A stretch of DNA of 64,000 bases from Halorhabdus sp. CBA1104 (lineage in GTDB: Archaea; Halobacteriota; Halobacteria; Halobacteriales; Haloarculaceae). The stretch is from NCBI RefSeq assembly GCF_009690625.1, contig NZ_CP033878.1, positions 1,364,001-1,428,000 of the forward strand. The letters are read 5' to 3'. The position numbers and the translations under genes were made by a program. The notes under the pieces were generated by a model. It searched no databases and had not been told where the DNA came from. It saw nothing but the letters and a program-made list of their open reading frames with translations. Numbering within the stretch: position 1 is the stretch's first letter; each line of letters opens with the position of its first letter. Below are positions 1-7,816 of the stretch, piece by piece.

Positions 1-33
1 GCGGCGGGAGTTCGCCGAGCGAAGCGAGTCTAT

Positions 34-69
34 CGGGAGTGAGCGATCACGAAGTGATCGCGATCTACG
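34..69. repeat. tRNA-linked hairpin element, copy 1
   Basis: The stem GCGATCAC (43-50), loop GAA (51-53) and stem GTGATCGC (54-61) form a perfect 8-bp hairpin. It is flanked by CGGGAGTGA (34-42) and GATCTACG (62-69). The second copy at 55073-55108 has the same flanks and loop but a different self-complementary stem. Both copies lie beyond the 3' end of a minus-strand tRNA gene. Function is unknown; an RNA processing, terminator or mobile palindromic element is possible. Confidence 0.7.
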
Positions 70-107
70 CCGCGGCCGCTGAGTGAGGAACACAGTGAGG
101 AACGAAG

Positions 108-129
108 CGGACGCGGCGGGATTCGAACC
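108..129 (-). repeat. Duplicated 3' end of tRNA-Arg (att-like repeat)
   Basis: These 22 bases are identical to 222-243, the acceptor and T-arm 3' end of the tRNA-Arg gene plus its discriminator position, in the same orientation and 114 bp away. Duplicated tRNA 3' ends are the usual scar of tyrosine-recombinase integration, but no integrase is visible and the gap is far too short for a functional element. A remnant attachment site or local duplication is the likely reading. Confidence 0.65.
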
Positions 130-221
130 GAGTGGAGACGGTCGACCTCGCTCCGCTCGGTCGCTACGACTCCCCGGGTTCGAATCCCTTGGTCCTCCAC
201 TCCTCACTGCGTTCGTCGTTA

Positions 222-294
222 CGGACGCGGCGGGATTCGAACCCGCGATCGAGGGGTTAGGAACCCCTCGCCCTATCCGCTAGGCCACGCGTCC
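222..294 (-). tRNA. tRNA-Arg (anticodon CCT)
   Basis: The minus strand folds into a full cloverleaf: acceptor GGACGCG paired with CGCGTCC, D arm GCCT/GGGC, anticodon stem AGGGG/CCCCT with loop TTCCTAA giving anticodon CCT, and T arm GCGGG-TTCGAAT-CCCGC. The discriminator is G. It reads the AGG codon. No CCA is encoded. Its 3' end is duplicated at 108-129. Confidence 0.95.
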
Positions 295-315
295 CGACCA
301 GTGGTTGGCGTGGCG

Positions 316-326
316 AGAGAAAAAAC
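316..326 (-). terminator. T-run terminator candidate after tatA
   Basis: Read on the minus strand, a run of six T (320-325) lies about 30 bases after the tatA stop codon and just before the tRNA-Arg gene. Archaeal transcription commonly ends at oligo-T tracts. No strong stem precedes it. Confidence 0.35.
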
Positions 327-355
327 GATTGCGTTCGACCGCCGCCTGAGAACCC

Positions 356-637
356 TTAGTTCGATTGGGTTTCGGTGTCGGTGTCGGAGTCGCTCGAAGA
401 CTGAGTCGTCGAGTCGGCACTCGCCGACTCCGGCGATTCGGCCCCGTCTTTCATCTCTTCGAGTTCCTCTTCGACTTGCTGGCGGCCTTTCTGGAATTCA
501 CCCATCGCCTGCCCGGTCGAGCGAGCGAGCTTGGGGATCTTGTTTGCGCCGAACAGCAACACTGCCAACAGCACGATCAACAGTAGTTCGGGTCCGCCCG
601 GGATGCCACCGAGTTGTAGGATCAATCCATCGATCAT
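356..637 (-). CDS. tatA: Sec-independent translocase protein TatA
   Basis: A 93-residue TatA-family component of the twin-arginine translocation pore, which exports folded proteins; most haloarchaeal secretion uses this route. One N-terminal membrane helix (about residues 16-30) is followed by the FGANKIPKLAR hinge, an amphipathic helix (about 33-55) and a very acidic, Ser/Asp-rich tail, as expected in a halophile. The start at 637 is chosen because the protein then begins right before the conserved membrane helix; the longer upstream reading frame is not TatA-like. Predicted Tat substrates occur in this window, for example the lipoprotein at 17250-17798. TatA and TatE-like paralogs cannot be separated here. 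Confidence 0.92.
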   Translation of the reverse strand: MIDGLILQLGGIPGGPELLLIVLLAVLLFGANKIPKLARSTGQAMGEFQKGRQQVEEELEEMKDGAESPESASADSTTQSSSDSDTDTETQSN

Positions 638-767
638 CGCTACGTGATTCTTGCTAACTGTGTAATATAGGCTTTTTGCTAGCCAGGTGTACATCATCCC
701 AGCGGTGCGGACCGGCAATTGTCGTGAACGGCACATCTTTTGGGCCACCATTCCTACTCGGGGTGCA

Positions 768-1244
768 ATGGTTGCTGAAGGCGACAGCGCCCCCGACTTT
801 ACTGCACCGCTCGCAAACGGCGACATCGACTCGTTTACCCTCTCTGAACGTCTCGACGAGGCCCCGATCGTCTTGGCGTTTTTCCCCGGCGCGTTCACCA
901 GCGTCTGCAGCCACGAGATGACCGAGTTCCGCGACCGCAGCGACGATATCGAAGATGTGGGCGGGACGCTGTATGGGATCAGCGTCGATTCACCGTTCGC
1001 ACTCAACGAGTTCCGCGACAAACTCGAACTCCCCTTTGGCCTGCTCAGTGACGCCGAAAAGGAGGTCGTCGACACCTACGATCTCACCATGGACTTCGAC
1101 GAACTGGGCGTCTACGACGTCGCCAAGCGCTCGGTATTCGTCGTCGACAGCGACGGCGAGGTCTCTTATGCGTGGGTCAGTGACGATCCAGGCGTCGAAC
1201 CCGACTACGACGAAGTTATCGACGCAGTGACCGACGCCGCCTGA
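768..1244 (+). CDS. Peroxiredoxin (single cysteine, AhpC/TSA fold)
   Basis: A 158-residue thiol peroxidase of the AhpC/TSA family that reduces hydrogen peroxide and organic peroxides in the cytoplasm. The active-site segment FFPGAFTSVCSHE carries the P-x3-T-x2-C signature, with the peroxidatic cysteine at residue 47. It is the only cysteine in the protein, so this is a 1-Cys or intermolecular-recycling type that needs an external thiol reductant. The start at 768 gives MVAEGDSAPDFTAP, the typical N-terminus; an upstream in-frame start at 687 would add 27 residues unlike the family. It stands alone, divergent from tatA. Confidence 0.9.
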   Translation: MVAEGDSAPDFTAPLANGDIDSFTLSERLDEAPIVLAFFPGAFTSVCSHEMTEFRDRSDDIEDVGGTLYGISVDSPFALNEFRDKLELPFGLLSDAEKEVVDTYDLTMDFDELGVYDVAKRSVFVVDSDGEVSYAWVSDDPGVEPDYDEVIDAVTDAA

Positions 1245-1332
1245 GGCGACGGCCCCCACACTGTGGACGGCCAACGAGAGCGAGAGGAAATACACGCGCG
1301 GCCTTTTTCTCGTGGTAGCTCTTGTATCGAGT

Positions 1333-2166
1333 ATGAGCGAGTCGACGGACACGACAGAGACAGGTGACGGCGATGGGCGGATCTACGAACCGGGGGCTGA
1401 ACACGCGTTTCCGGACGCGCGACTCAACGAGGTCCTGGCATACGTGGCCGACGACGAGGAGATTCAAGCGTATCTCACTGCCCAGAACGTCAACCCGGTG
1501 GCGCGAAAGCAGTACAACGACCACGGCCAGAAACACATCGAGATCGTCCGCCACCGGGCGCTCTGTCTCTATGACCTACTGAAGCGTGGCGGCGTCGTGT
1601 TCAACGGTGCGCGCGAACAGGGTCTCGGCGAGGCAGACGAGCCAGTCATCATCGCGCTGGCGGCGACGTTACACGACATCGGCCACGTCGTCCACCGAGA
1701 CGACCATCCGTATTATTCGATCCCGTTGGCTGGGAGTCTCCTCGACCGGATCCTCGAAGACCTGCCGTTTTACGACGTCGCCGAGGCGGTCCGTGTCAAA
1801 AGCGAGGTCCTGCACGCGATCCTTTGTCACGACACCGACGAACAGCCACTGACCCTGGAGGCAGGGGTCGTCAGGGTTGCCGACGCCCTCGACATGGAGA
1901 GTGGTCGCTCGCGATTCCCGTACGAACAGGGCGGGCGCGGGATCAACACGGTCTCCAGTCAGGCCATCGAGGCAGTGAATCTCCGGCCGGGCGAGGGCAC
2001 GCCCGTGCTAATCGAAATCGAGATGACGAACGCTGCAGGCGTCTACCAGGTGGACAATCTCCTGAAAGCCAAGCTCCGGGACTCGGGGCTCGAAGAGCAT
2101 CTCCGGATCGTCGCCATCAACTCCCGGCAGGACGCCGATCGGATCGTCGAGCGGATCGAATTGTGA
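1333..2166 (+). CDS. HD-domain metal-dependent phosphohydrolase
   Basis: A 277-residue HD-superfamily protein. The metal-binding residues are visible: H64 in NDHGQKH, H114-D115 in the core motif LHDIGH, and D184 in RVADALD. HD proteins hydrolyse phosphomonoesters or nucleotides such as dNTPs and (p)ppGpp, but nothing here shows the substrate. The C-terminal part (about 205-277, EIEMTNAAGVYQVDNLLKAK) resembles a small regulatory or dimerisation domain. The start at 1333 follows a plausible leader; the in-frame ATG 21 bases upstream is less likely because the acidic, low-complexity N-terminus fits better. It is probably monocistronic. Confidence 0.8.
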   Translation: MSESTDTTETGDGDGRIYEPGAEHAFPDARLNEVLAYVADDEEIQAYLTAQNVNPVARKQYNDHGQKHIEIVRHRALCLYDLLKRGGVVFNGAREQGLGEADEPVIIALAATLHDIGHVVHRDDHPYYSIPLAGSLLDRILEDLPFYDVAEAVRVKSEVLHAILCHDTDEQPLTLEAGVVRVADALDMESGRSRFPYEQGGRGINTVSSQAIEAVNLRPGEGTPVLIEIEMTNAAGVYQVDNLLKAKLRDSGLEEHLRIVAINSRQDADRIVERIEL

Positions 2167-2231
2167 ACGGGAGCCATACCGGATTCCACACCGGACGGTT
2201 TTAGAGGGTCGAGTTACTCTATTTCACTGTT

Positions 2232-2405
2232 ATGGGCTTTGGTAGCTACGATGAATCCGAACAGGAGAACCAGGCCAGTGGGGCAGATATCGACGACAGC
2301 GAGAGCGTCGACGTCGATGCGACCAACCACGATGGCGAAGTCAACTTCGAAGCCGACGCCTCCCAAGACGAGCTCCTGGACAAACTCCAGGACATGAAAG
2401 ACTGA
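2232..2405 (+). CDS. Small acidic haloarchaeal protein, DUF5786-like
   Basis: A 57-residue protein beginning MGFGSYDESEQENQ and ending LLDKLQDMKD. The middle is very rich in Asp and Glu, so it is probably a soluble cytoplasmic protein. Its N-terminal MGFGSYDESEQ and C-terminal short helix recall the small haloarchaeal DUF5786 family. Function is unknown. It sits 65 bp after the HD gene on the same strand and ends 16 bp before the convergent surE stop. Confidence 0.8.
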   Translation: MGFGSYDESEQENQASGADIDDSESVDVDATNHDGEVNFEADASQDELLDKLQDMKD

Positions 2406-2421
2406 CTGCGGGCCGTTCTCT

Positions 2422-3240
2422 CTATTGCGGTTGATCGCCGGTTCGTGATTCGTACGTTGCAGCCAGCTCGTCCAGCGCCGCGTGATGCTCGGTGGTGTGT
2501 GGGGCAGTCAACGGCGAGACGCTGACTCGGCCCTCGACGACGGCCCGTCGATCAGTCCCGTCCGGATCGGGAATCGTGCCGTCGGCCATCCACTCCCAGA
2601 TCCGGTCGTGGAGTTCGATCTCGTCGCCGTCTTTGATCGCGCCCATCTCGTAGACGCGTGAGGGCGACGTTATTTCGATTGACGCACTCGCCGTGCCGTC
2701 TTCGGCCAGCGGGGCGTTGACGTTGAGGTAATCGGCCTGCTCGAAAACACCGGCTTCGGGTGCCTCATCGACGAGGTACCGTGCCACTGCCGTCGCGTTG
2801 GCATACGACTCGGGTTCCTCGGTCAGTGGCTCCCACTTGTCGTCGTCCCTGACGGGGACGTACATCGAGACGGCGATGGCTGGCACGCCGAAGAAGGTAG
2901 CCTCGACGGCCGCACTGACGGTTCCCGAGCGCCCGAGGACGTACGCGCCAAGATTGGCACCGTCGTTACACCCGGCGACGACCATGTCGGTCTCGGGCAC
3001 GAGTGCCTCCAGCCCGGCGACGACGCAATCGGCCGGCGTCCCATCGATGACGTAGCCCAGTTCGTGCTCACTGACGCCAACGTTCGGCGAGATCGAGCGG
3101 CCGACCGCACTGCGGTCCTCGGCGGGCGCGACGACCGTCACGTCGGCAACTGTCGAGAGTTCGTCGTACAGCGCGCCCAGGCCGACGCTGTCGATCCCAT
3201 CGTCGTTCGTCAGGAGAATCTGTGGCGCACCGTCGTCCAT
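2422..3240 (-). CDS. surE: 5'/3'-nucleotidase SurE
   Basis: A 272-residue survival-protein-E family phosphatase that dephosphorylates nucleoside 5'- and 3'-monophosphates using a divalent metal. The N-terminal ILLTNDDGIDSVG carries the metal-binding Asp pair (D13, D14); further family motifs are the GRSGTVSAAVEATFFGVPAIAVS region and PLTAPHTTEHHAAL near the C-terminus. Length fits the family. The start at 3240 is chosen because the protein then begins just before the first beta strand; the upstream extension is arginine-rich shadow sequence. It runs towards the gene at 2232-2405 and lies 59 bp downstream of the methyltransferase gene. Confidence 0.93.
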   Translation of the reverse strand: MDDGAPQILLTNDDGIDSVGLGALYDELSTVADVTVVAPAEDRSAVGRSISPNVGVSEHELGYVIDGTPADCVVAGLEALVPETDMVVAGCNDGANLGAYVLGRSGTVSAAVEATFFGVPAIAVSMYVPVRDDDKWEPLTEEPESYANATAVARYLVDEAPEAGVFEQADYLNVNAPLAEDGTASASIEITSPSRVYEMGAIKDGDEIELHDRIWEWMADGTIPDPDGTDRRAVVEGRVSVSPLTAPHTTEHHAALDELAATYESRTGDQPQ

Positions 3241-3299
3241 GGGCGCAGTCCGTGTCTGGCGGGGAAAAGCCTGTCTCCGTCGGTTGGACCGCGGGCCAC

Positions 3300-4712
3300 T
3301 CACACGGGCACGCGATCGACAACCGTCTCGCCGTCGACGACGAGATTGTACGCTCTCTCGTCGTCGTTCCACAGCGCCAATACGTTCTCGAAGGCGAGTA
3401 GATCACCGTACTCGCTGTCGCGTAGGTCGCCGTTGAGAATCGACTCTTTGGTCAGGACGGCGAAGTGATCGACCTGTTCGCTGCCGTCGGCGACGAGGAA
3501 GACGGGGTTTCCATCGGCCTCGTCCCGGAGGTCCGGACTCAGTTTGATCCCCACGAGATCGATTCGGTCGGTAACGTATCCCTCGGCATCGGCCATTTTC
3601 GCCACCCGGGATTGGTCGGGACGGTACTCGATCGCTCGGGCATCGTCACGCCGGAGGATCGAATAGGCATACTGGACGTCGACGTTGACGAATTCGCCGT
3701 CCGTCTCGGCCCCCGCGGCGTCGTCCAGCCGGCCCTGAAACGGCGGCACGTCCACGTCTGGCTTGCGCGTGAACGACCAGCAGTCGCCTGCGGGCCGCTC
3801 TCCTGGCCAGAGTCGAACTGTCGGCGCGTAGATCGTGTACGTGTCCTCGAGGGCTCGCTCGGTCGTCCGAAGCCCCTTGGCCGTCTGTTTGTCGGCGGGC
3901 GCGATCGCGAGGACCGACCCGTCGGCTGCAAGCGCGTCAGCGTACCGGCCCAGCACCGCCGCTGGATCGGCCAGTTCGCTCAAGACGTTCCCGAAGACGA
4001 TCAAGTCGAATTCCGCTCCCGGCTCGAAGGCTTCGGCCCGCTCGCGGTGGACAGTCGTGTGGACGTTCGGACCCGTCGCCCCGAGCAGTTCAGTGAGAAC
4101 TTCGGCTGCACCATCGCCGGGTTCGACGGCGTGATACTCGACGATTCCGCCGGCTTCGACGACGAGATCGCACAGGCCAAGTGCCGGACCGCCGACGCCG
4201 GCCCCGATATCGAGGACGCGTAGCTGTGCCGGCAGTCGGTCCTCGGCGAGGAGCGGTTCGAGGGCGTACTGGCCGACGGCGTAGTAATCGGGGAGGTGGT
4301 AGATGGCGTACGCCAGTGCAGTCAGTCGATCGTAGGTGACGGCGTCGTCGTTGAGATACGCCTCCTTGACGGTGCGAATTCGCTCCCGGAGTCGGTCGCC
4401 CGACTCGCCCTCAGGCCAGCCGGGGCCGAATTCGGCGATGAGACGGTCTTCGAGTGCTCTCGTGTACCGCTCGGGGAACGGCTCGGCACGCTCGACAGTC
4501 GCGTCGAGTGGTCCCACAGGGGCAGGAACGAACGTGCCGTCCTCACGTTCACGAAGGCCGAGATCGACGGCCGCCTCCCGAAGGGTTTGCTTGACGACAC
4601 CCGGGTGGGGCTGGTCCGGAACGTATTCACAGATTTCGTCGGGATCGATCGGGCGGACCTCCCTGAGATACTTCGCGTTGTTCAGAATTGCCTCGCGACG
4701 CTCGTCACTCAT
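3300..4712 (-). CDS. Rsm22-like SAM-dependent methyltransferase
   Basis: A 470-residue protein with a Rossmann methyltransferase core: motif I VLDIGAGVGGPALGL at about 166-180, an acidic VEP loop, and LIVFGNVLSEL. An all-helical N-terminal region (about 80-160, with AYAIYHLPDYYAV) and the overall plan resemble the Rsm22/METTL17 family linked to small ribosomal subunit assembly. Only three cysteines are visible, and they do not form the clustered Cys motif known for Fe-S-binding mitochondrial Rsm22. The start at 4712 overlaps the upstream prephenate dehydrogenase stop by 8 bases, suggesting coupled translation. The family call is probable, the rRNA role is inference. Confidence 0.72.
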   Translation of the reverse strand: MSDERREAILNNAKYLREVRPIDPDEICEYVPDQPHPGVVKQTLREAAVDLGLREREDGTFVPAPVGPLDATVERAEPFPERYTRALEDRLIAEFGPGWPEGESGDRLRERIRTVKEAYLNDDAVTYDRLTALAYAIYHLPDYYAVGQYALEPLLAEDRLPAQLRVLDIGAGVGGPALGLCDLVVEAGGIVEYHAVEPGDGAAEVLTELLGATGPNVHTTVHRERAEAFEPGAEFDLIVFGNVLSELADPAAVLGRYADALAADGSVLAIAPADKQTAKGLRTTERALEDTYTIYAPTVRLWPGERPAGDCWSFTRKPDVDVPPFQGRLDDAAGAETDGEFVNVDVQYAYSILRRDDARAIEYRPDQSRVAKMADAEGYVTDRIDLVGIKLSPDLRDEADGNPVFLVADGSEQVDHFAVLTKESILNGDLRDSEYGDLLAFENVLALWNDDERAYNLVVDGETVVDRVPV

Positions 4713-5463
4713 CGCTATCCTCGGGTCGTGCCTGGTCGTAGAGTTGCTGGAAGGCTGTCGCGTCGGCGGCGGCGAGTTCGCTGGCCGTCTCGGCGACGGC
4801 CTCGCCCCCCTCGAAGGCCGCCTGGATGTCGGCGTAGACGCGGGCGTGGCCGCCGGTGACTTCTTCGAGTAACTCGAACAGGGCCGCCGAGATCGGCGTC
4901 TGGAATCGCTCTGGTACTGGCTGGGCAGCAAGCCCAAACGCCAGGATCGCGGCGTGGGTCCGGGCCTGGACAGTCTCCATCGCCGTGTCGTGTTCCTCGG
5001 GTGTCGTCTCGAAGAGGTCGTTGCCGGCCGCCCCGAGCGCCGCCCGGACCTGCTCGGTCACGGGGCCAGACTCATCGACCACCAGTGGCACGTTCCCGGG
5101 CGCGTTCGCGGGAGCAAAGAGCGGGTGGAGGCTCACCCGCTCACAGTCGGGGGCGTGTTCGGCCATCGCCGCGATCGGCTCGTCCATGATGCCCGCCAGG
5201 TCACAGATCGCGCGCTCGGCGTTTGGCGCGTGCGTTGCGATCGCCTCGGCCGTCGCCGGAATCGGGACCGCGAGACAGACGAGGTCGAAGCGTTCGTCGG
5301 TTTCGAGAGGGACAGCTCGATCACCGATGCGTTCGGCAGCGGCGCGTGCGATCGCGGGATCGGCGTCGGTAAACGCGATGGTGGGCGAATCGTCGAGGTG
5401 TTCCTCAAGCGTCCGGGCGAACCACCGGCCCATCTCCCCGGCGCCGACGACGAGTACGTGCAT
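4705..5463 (-). CDS. tyrA: Prephenate dehydrogenase
   Basis: A 252-residue NAD(P)-dependent dehydrogenase that would convert prephenate to 4-hydroxyphenylpyruvate in tyrosine synthesis. The dinucleotide-binding GAGEMG motif is at residues 7-12 (MHVLVVGAGEMGRWFA), followed by DLVCLAVPIPATAEAI and SLHPLFAP, which matches the catalytic-histidine strand of prephenate dehydrogenases. An all-helical C-terminal half forms the dimerisation domain. There is no fused chorismate mutase or ACT domain. The start at 5463 puts the glycine motif at the N-terminus; an upstream in-frame start would add nine residues. Its 3' end overlaps the Rsm22-like gene. Confidence 0.85.
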   Translation of the reverse strand: MHVLVVGAGEMGRWFARTLEEHLDDSPTIAFTDADPAIARAAAERIGDRAVPLETDERFDLVCLAVPIPATAEAIATHAPNAERAICDLAGIMDEPIAAMAEHAPDCERVSLHPLFAPANAPGNVPLVVDESGPVTEQVRAALGAAGNDLFETTPEEHDTAMETVQARTHAAILAFGLAAQPVPERFQTPISAALFELLEEVTGGHARVYADIQAAFEGGEAVAETASELAAADATAFQQLYDQARPEDSDE

Positions 5464-5582
5464 GGGTTCGGATACCGCTTTGCGGATCAAAAGGCGTTCG
5501 CCTTGCAGGCTCTGTGGGTCGATTTTCCGGTGTCCCGCAGGATGTCGAAAGCGCTAACAGTCGCGGACGGGTACGGGCTGGC

Positions 5583-6353
5583 ATGAAACGCGTCCGCTTT
5601 CGGGACCCGACGGGAACGATTCGCGGCGGTCGCTGGCTCGACGACGAGGGCCAGGCGTCCGTGACGACGGCACTGGGTGAGCCGGACGACGACGCCCCCG
5701 GCAAGACGTACCCGGCCGAGGCCGTCGACGTACTCCCGCCAGCCGAGCCGACGAAAATTATCGCGATCGGGCGCAACTTCGCTGACCACGCCGACGAACA
5801 GGACGCCGAAGTCCCGGACCGGCCGCTCCTCTTTTTGAAGCCCCCGAACACGGTCGCCAGTCACGGCTCGACGGTCTCGCTACTGCCCGATAAAGAGCGA
5901 CTCGATTACGAGGCCGAACTCGCGGTGATCATCGGCGAGACCTGCCACAACGTCGACGCCGACGAGGCCAAGGACGTGATCGCAGGCTATACCTGTTTCA
6001 ACGATATCTCCAACCGAGACGACCAGCGCGTCGAGACCAACTGGGTCCGCGGGAAGGCCTTCGACAACGCCGCACCGATGGGACCGGTGCTGGCGACACC
6101 CGACGAAGTGCCAGCAGATGCGACCATCGAGTGTCGCGTCAACGGCGAGACGAAACAATCCAGCACCCGCGAGAATCTGGTCTTTTCCGTCCCGGAACTG
6201 ATCGAAGAGATCACGACGTACATGACCCTAGAGCCTGGCGACGTGATCGCGACCGGAACGCCCGAAGGGGTGGGGCCACTCGAAGACGGCGACACCGTCG
6301 AAGTCGAGATCGAGGGGGTCGGGACGCTGGAACACGACGTCCACATTCCCTGA
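5583..6353 (+). CDS. Fumarylacetoacetate hydrolase family protein
   Basis: A 256-residue FAH-superfamily enzyme. The C-terminal catalytic domain (about 50-256) has the usual signatures: KIIAIGRNFADHA, LFLKPPNT, LDYEAELAVIIG with metal-ligand glutamates, and a GDVIATGTPEGVG loop. Members are hydrolases, isomerases or decarboxylases of aromatic-catabolism products or oxaloacetate; the substrate cannot be told. The N-terminal 45 residues form the small FAH accessory domain. The start at 5583 gives MKRVRFRDP. It is divergent from prephenate dehydrogenase with a 119-bp intergenic region. Confidence 0.88.
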   Translation: MKRVRFRDPTGTIRGGRWLDDEGQASVTTALGEPDDDAPGKTYPAEAVDVLPPAEPTKIIAIGRNFADHADEQDAEVPDRPLLFLKPPNTVASHGSTVSLLPDKERLDYEAELAVIIGETCHNVDADEAKDVIAGYTCFNDISNRDDQRVETNWVRGKAFDNAAPMGPVLATPDEVPADATIECRVNGETKQSSTRENLVFSVPELIEEITTYMTLEPGDVIATGTPEGVGPLEDGDTVEVEIEGVGTLEHDVHIP

Positions 6354-6535
6354 CCGAACGGCGGAAATGCCCCACGATGGGTGGATAGTAAATCGAAGGT
6401 CCCCCTGTGACTTTTTCGGCGTGTATTCCCCGTAAACCCCTCCCGTACAGGCGGTCGAAACGATCGCTGGACGGCCGAGATACGAATACCAGGGTGGTAT
6501 AATACCAATCGTATGTCCTTATATTCCCCTTACGA

Positions 6536-6545
6536 TTAATACTTA
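6536..6545 (+). promoter_or_regulatory. TATA-like box for the zinc-ribbon microprotein
   Basis: TTAATACTTA lies 25-34 bases before the ATG at 6570, the spacing expected for a leaderless archaeal transcript. A second AT-rich box, TTATATT at 6519-6525, would give a short leader. The 216-bp region 6354-6569 otherwise shows no gene. Confidence 0.45.
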
Positions 6546-6569
6546 ACAATCAGCCTCGAACGAGGGGCT

Positions 6570-6725
6570 ATGCCCCACGGGCAAGATGTCGAACGCAAGA
6601 ACGATCCGGCAAGTTCCTCCACGTACGAGTGTCTCCAATGTGGCACGATCGTTGAGTCGGAGACACATCCCGGCGCCTGTGAGTGTGGTGGAGAGTTCCA
6701 CAACCGCGCAAAGTCCCTCGAATAG
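6570..6725 (+). CDS. Rubrerythrin-like zinc-ribbon microprotein
   Basis: A 51-residue protein starting MPHGQDVERK, with two metal-binding knuckles, YECLQCG and GACECGGEFHN. The four cysteines (C-x2-C and C-x-C) would bind zinc or iron. Similar tiny proteins in haloarchaea carry the name rubrerythrin-like domain protein, although there is no four-helix di-iron domain. Role unknown; redox or nucleic-acid contact are both possible. It has its own TATA-like box and stands alone. Confidence 0.82.
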   Translation: MPHGQDVERKNDPASSSTYECLQCGTIVESETHPGACECGGEFHNRAKSLE

Positions 6726-6862
6726 TTCCGGACGGCAACCGTTCTCCGATTGCGTCCAGTACAGCCCGAACAGCCGTTGTTGACCCCAAGCGCCTCGTTC
6801 GGGCCGGGTGAGGAAATCACCCCTGCCAGAACGGCTTTCCCGGTGTCGACCCAATTCGGGGT

Positions 6863-7798
6863 ATGCAGGAGATACCCGGTATCCACCACGTAACGGCGAT
6901 CGGAAGCGACCCTGGCGAGAATCGGCAATTTTACACCGAAACCCTCGGCCTCCGGCTGGTCAAACGAAGCGTCAACCAGGACGACGCCTCGGTCTATCAC
7001 CTCTTCTATGGCGACCGCTCGGGATCGCCGGGCACCAGCATGACGTTCTTCCCCTACCCCGGCGCACGGGCGGGCCAGGTCGGCACTGGCCAGGTCAGCA
7101 CGACGCAGTTTCTGATTCCCGCCACCGCCGTCGACTACTGGGTCGAGCGCCTCGAAGCGGCCGAGGTCGACATCGGCGAGCGCCACGAGCGCTTTGGCGA
7201 GACGGTCATTCCTGTTTCCGATCCCGACGGGCTCCCGCTGGAACTGGTTGCCGTCTCGGATGCCCCTGCGGGCGATCCACCGGACGGACCGGTCCCCGCC
7301 GAACACGCAATCTGCGGGTTCTACGGCGTGACCCTCGCACTGTCCGATATCGATGCCACCGCACGCGTCCTCGAAACGATGGGCTACGAGCAAACGGACA
7401 GTGACGGCACCCGGGTCCGTTACGAGAGTGACGGCGACCTGGGGTACGTCGTCGAACTGCTGGCCGATCCAGACCTACCCCAGGGTCGGCCGGGAGCGGG
7501 CACGATCCACCACGTGGCGTTCCGTGTCACGAGCGACGACCAGGCCGACTGGCGTGAGGAGCTTCAAAGTCTCGGCCTCCGACCGACGGCAATCATCGAC
7601 CGCAAGTGGTTCGAGTCGGTGTACACCCGAACGCCCGGCGGTGTGCTCTTCGAGTACGCGACCGAAGGACCAGGCTATACGGTCGACGAGGATCTCGAAA
7701 CGCTGGGTGAACGACTCGTCTTGCCGGAGTGGCTCGACGATCGCCGCGAGGAGATCGAACAGGGACTGCCGTCGCTATCAGTCGAGACGAGCGAGTAG
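6863..7798 (+). CDS. Ring-cleaving dioxygenase-like VOC/glyoxalase protein
   Basis: A 311-residue protein with two vicinal-oxygen-chelate domains, starting MQEIPGIHHVTAIGSDPGENRQFY (about 5-130) and then HAICGFYGVTLALSDID to TIHHVAFRV (about 150-275). This two-module layout matches hydroquinone ring-cleaving enzymes of the MhqA/MhqO and LinE type. Metal ligands are likely the histidine in IHHVTA, the histidine in TIHHVAF and a glutamate in GGVLFEYA. The neighbouring DoxX and HxlR genes are also typical of quinone or electrophile stress responses. The substrate is not known. Confidence 0.85.
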   Translation: MQEIPGIHHVTAIGSDPGENRQFYTETLGLRLVKRSVNQDDASVYHLFYGDRSGSPGTSMTFFPYPGARAGQVGTGQVSTTQFLIPATAVDYWVERLEAAEVDIGERHERFGETVIPVSDPDGLPLELVAVSDAPAGDPPDGPVPAEHAICGFYGVTLALSDIDATARVLETMGYEQTDSDGTRVRYESDGDLGYVVELLADPDLPQGRPGAGTIHHVAFRVTSDDQADWREELQSLGLRPTAIIDRKWFESVYTRTPGGVLFEYATEGPGYTVDEDLETLGERLVLPEWLDDRREEIEQGLPSLSVETSE

Positions 7799-7816
7799 CC
7801 GTCCCGCCGAGTGCGA

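Noticed and set aside
171-205. T-arm-like sequence in the plus strand as a second tRNA
   Set aside because: Only three T-stem pairs form and no acceptor 5' partner or anticodon arm is found upstream. At best a fragment.
356-1075. A 239-codon minus-strand reading frame containing tatA
   Set aside because: Only the part from 637 down is TatA. The upstream part overlaps the peroxiredoxin gene on the other strand and has no protein-like features.
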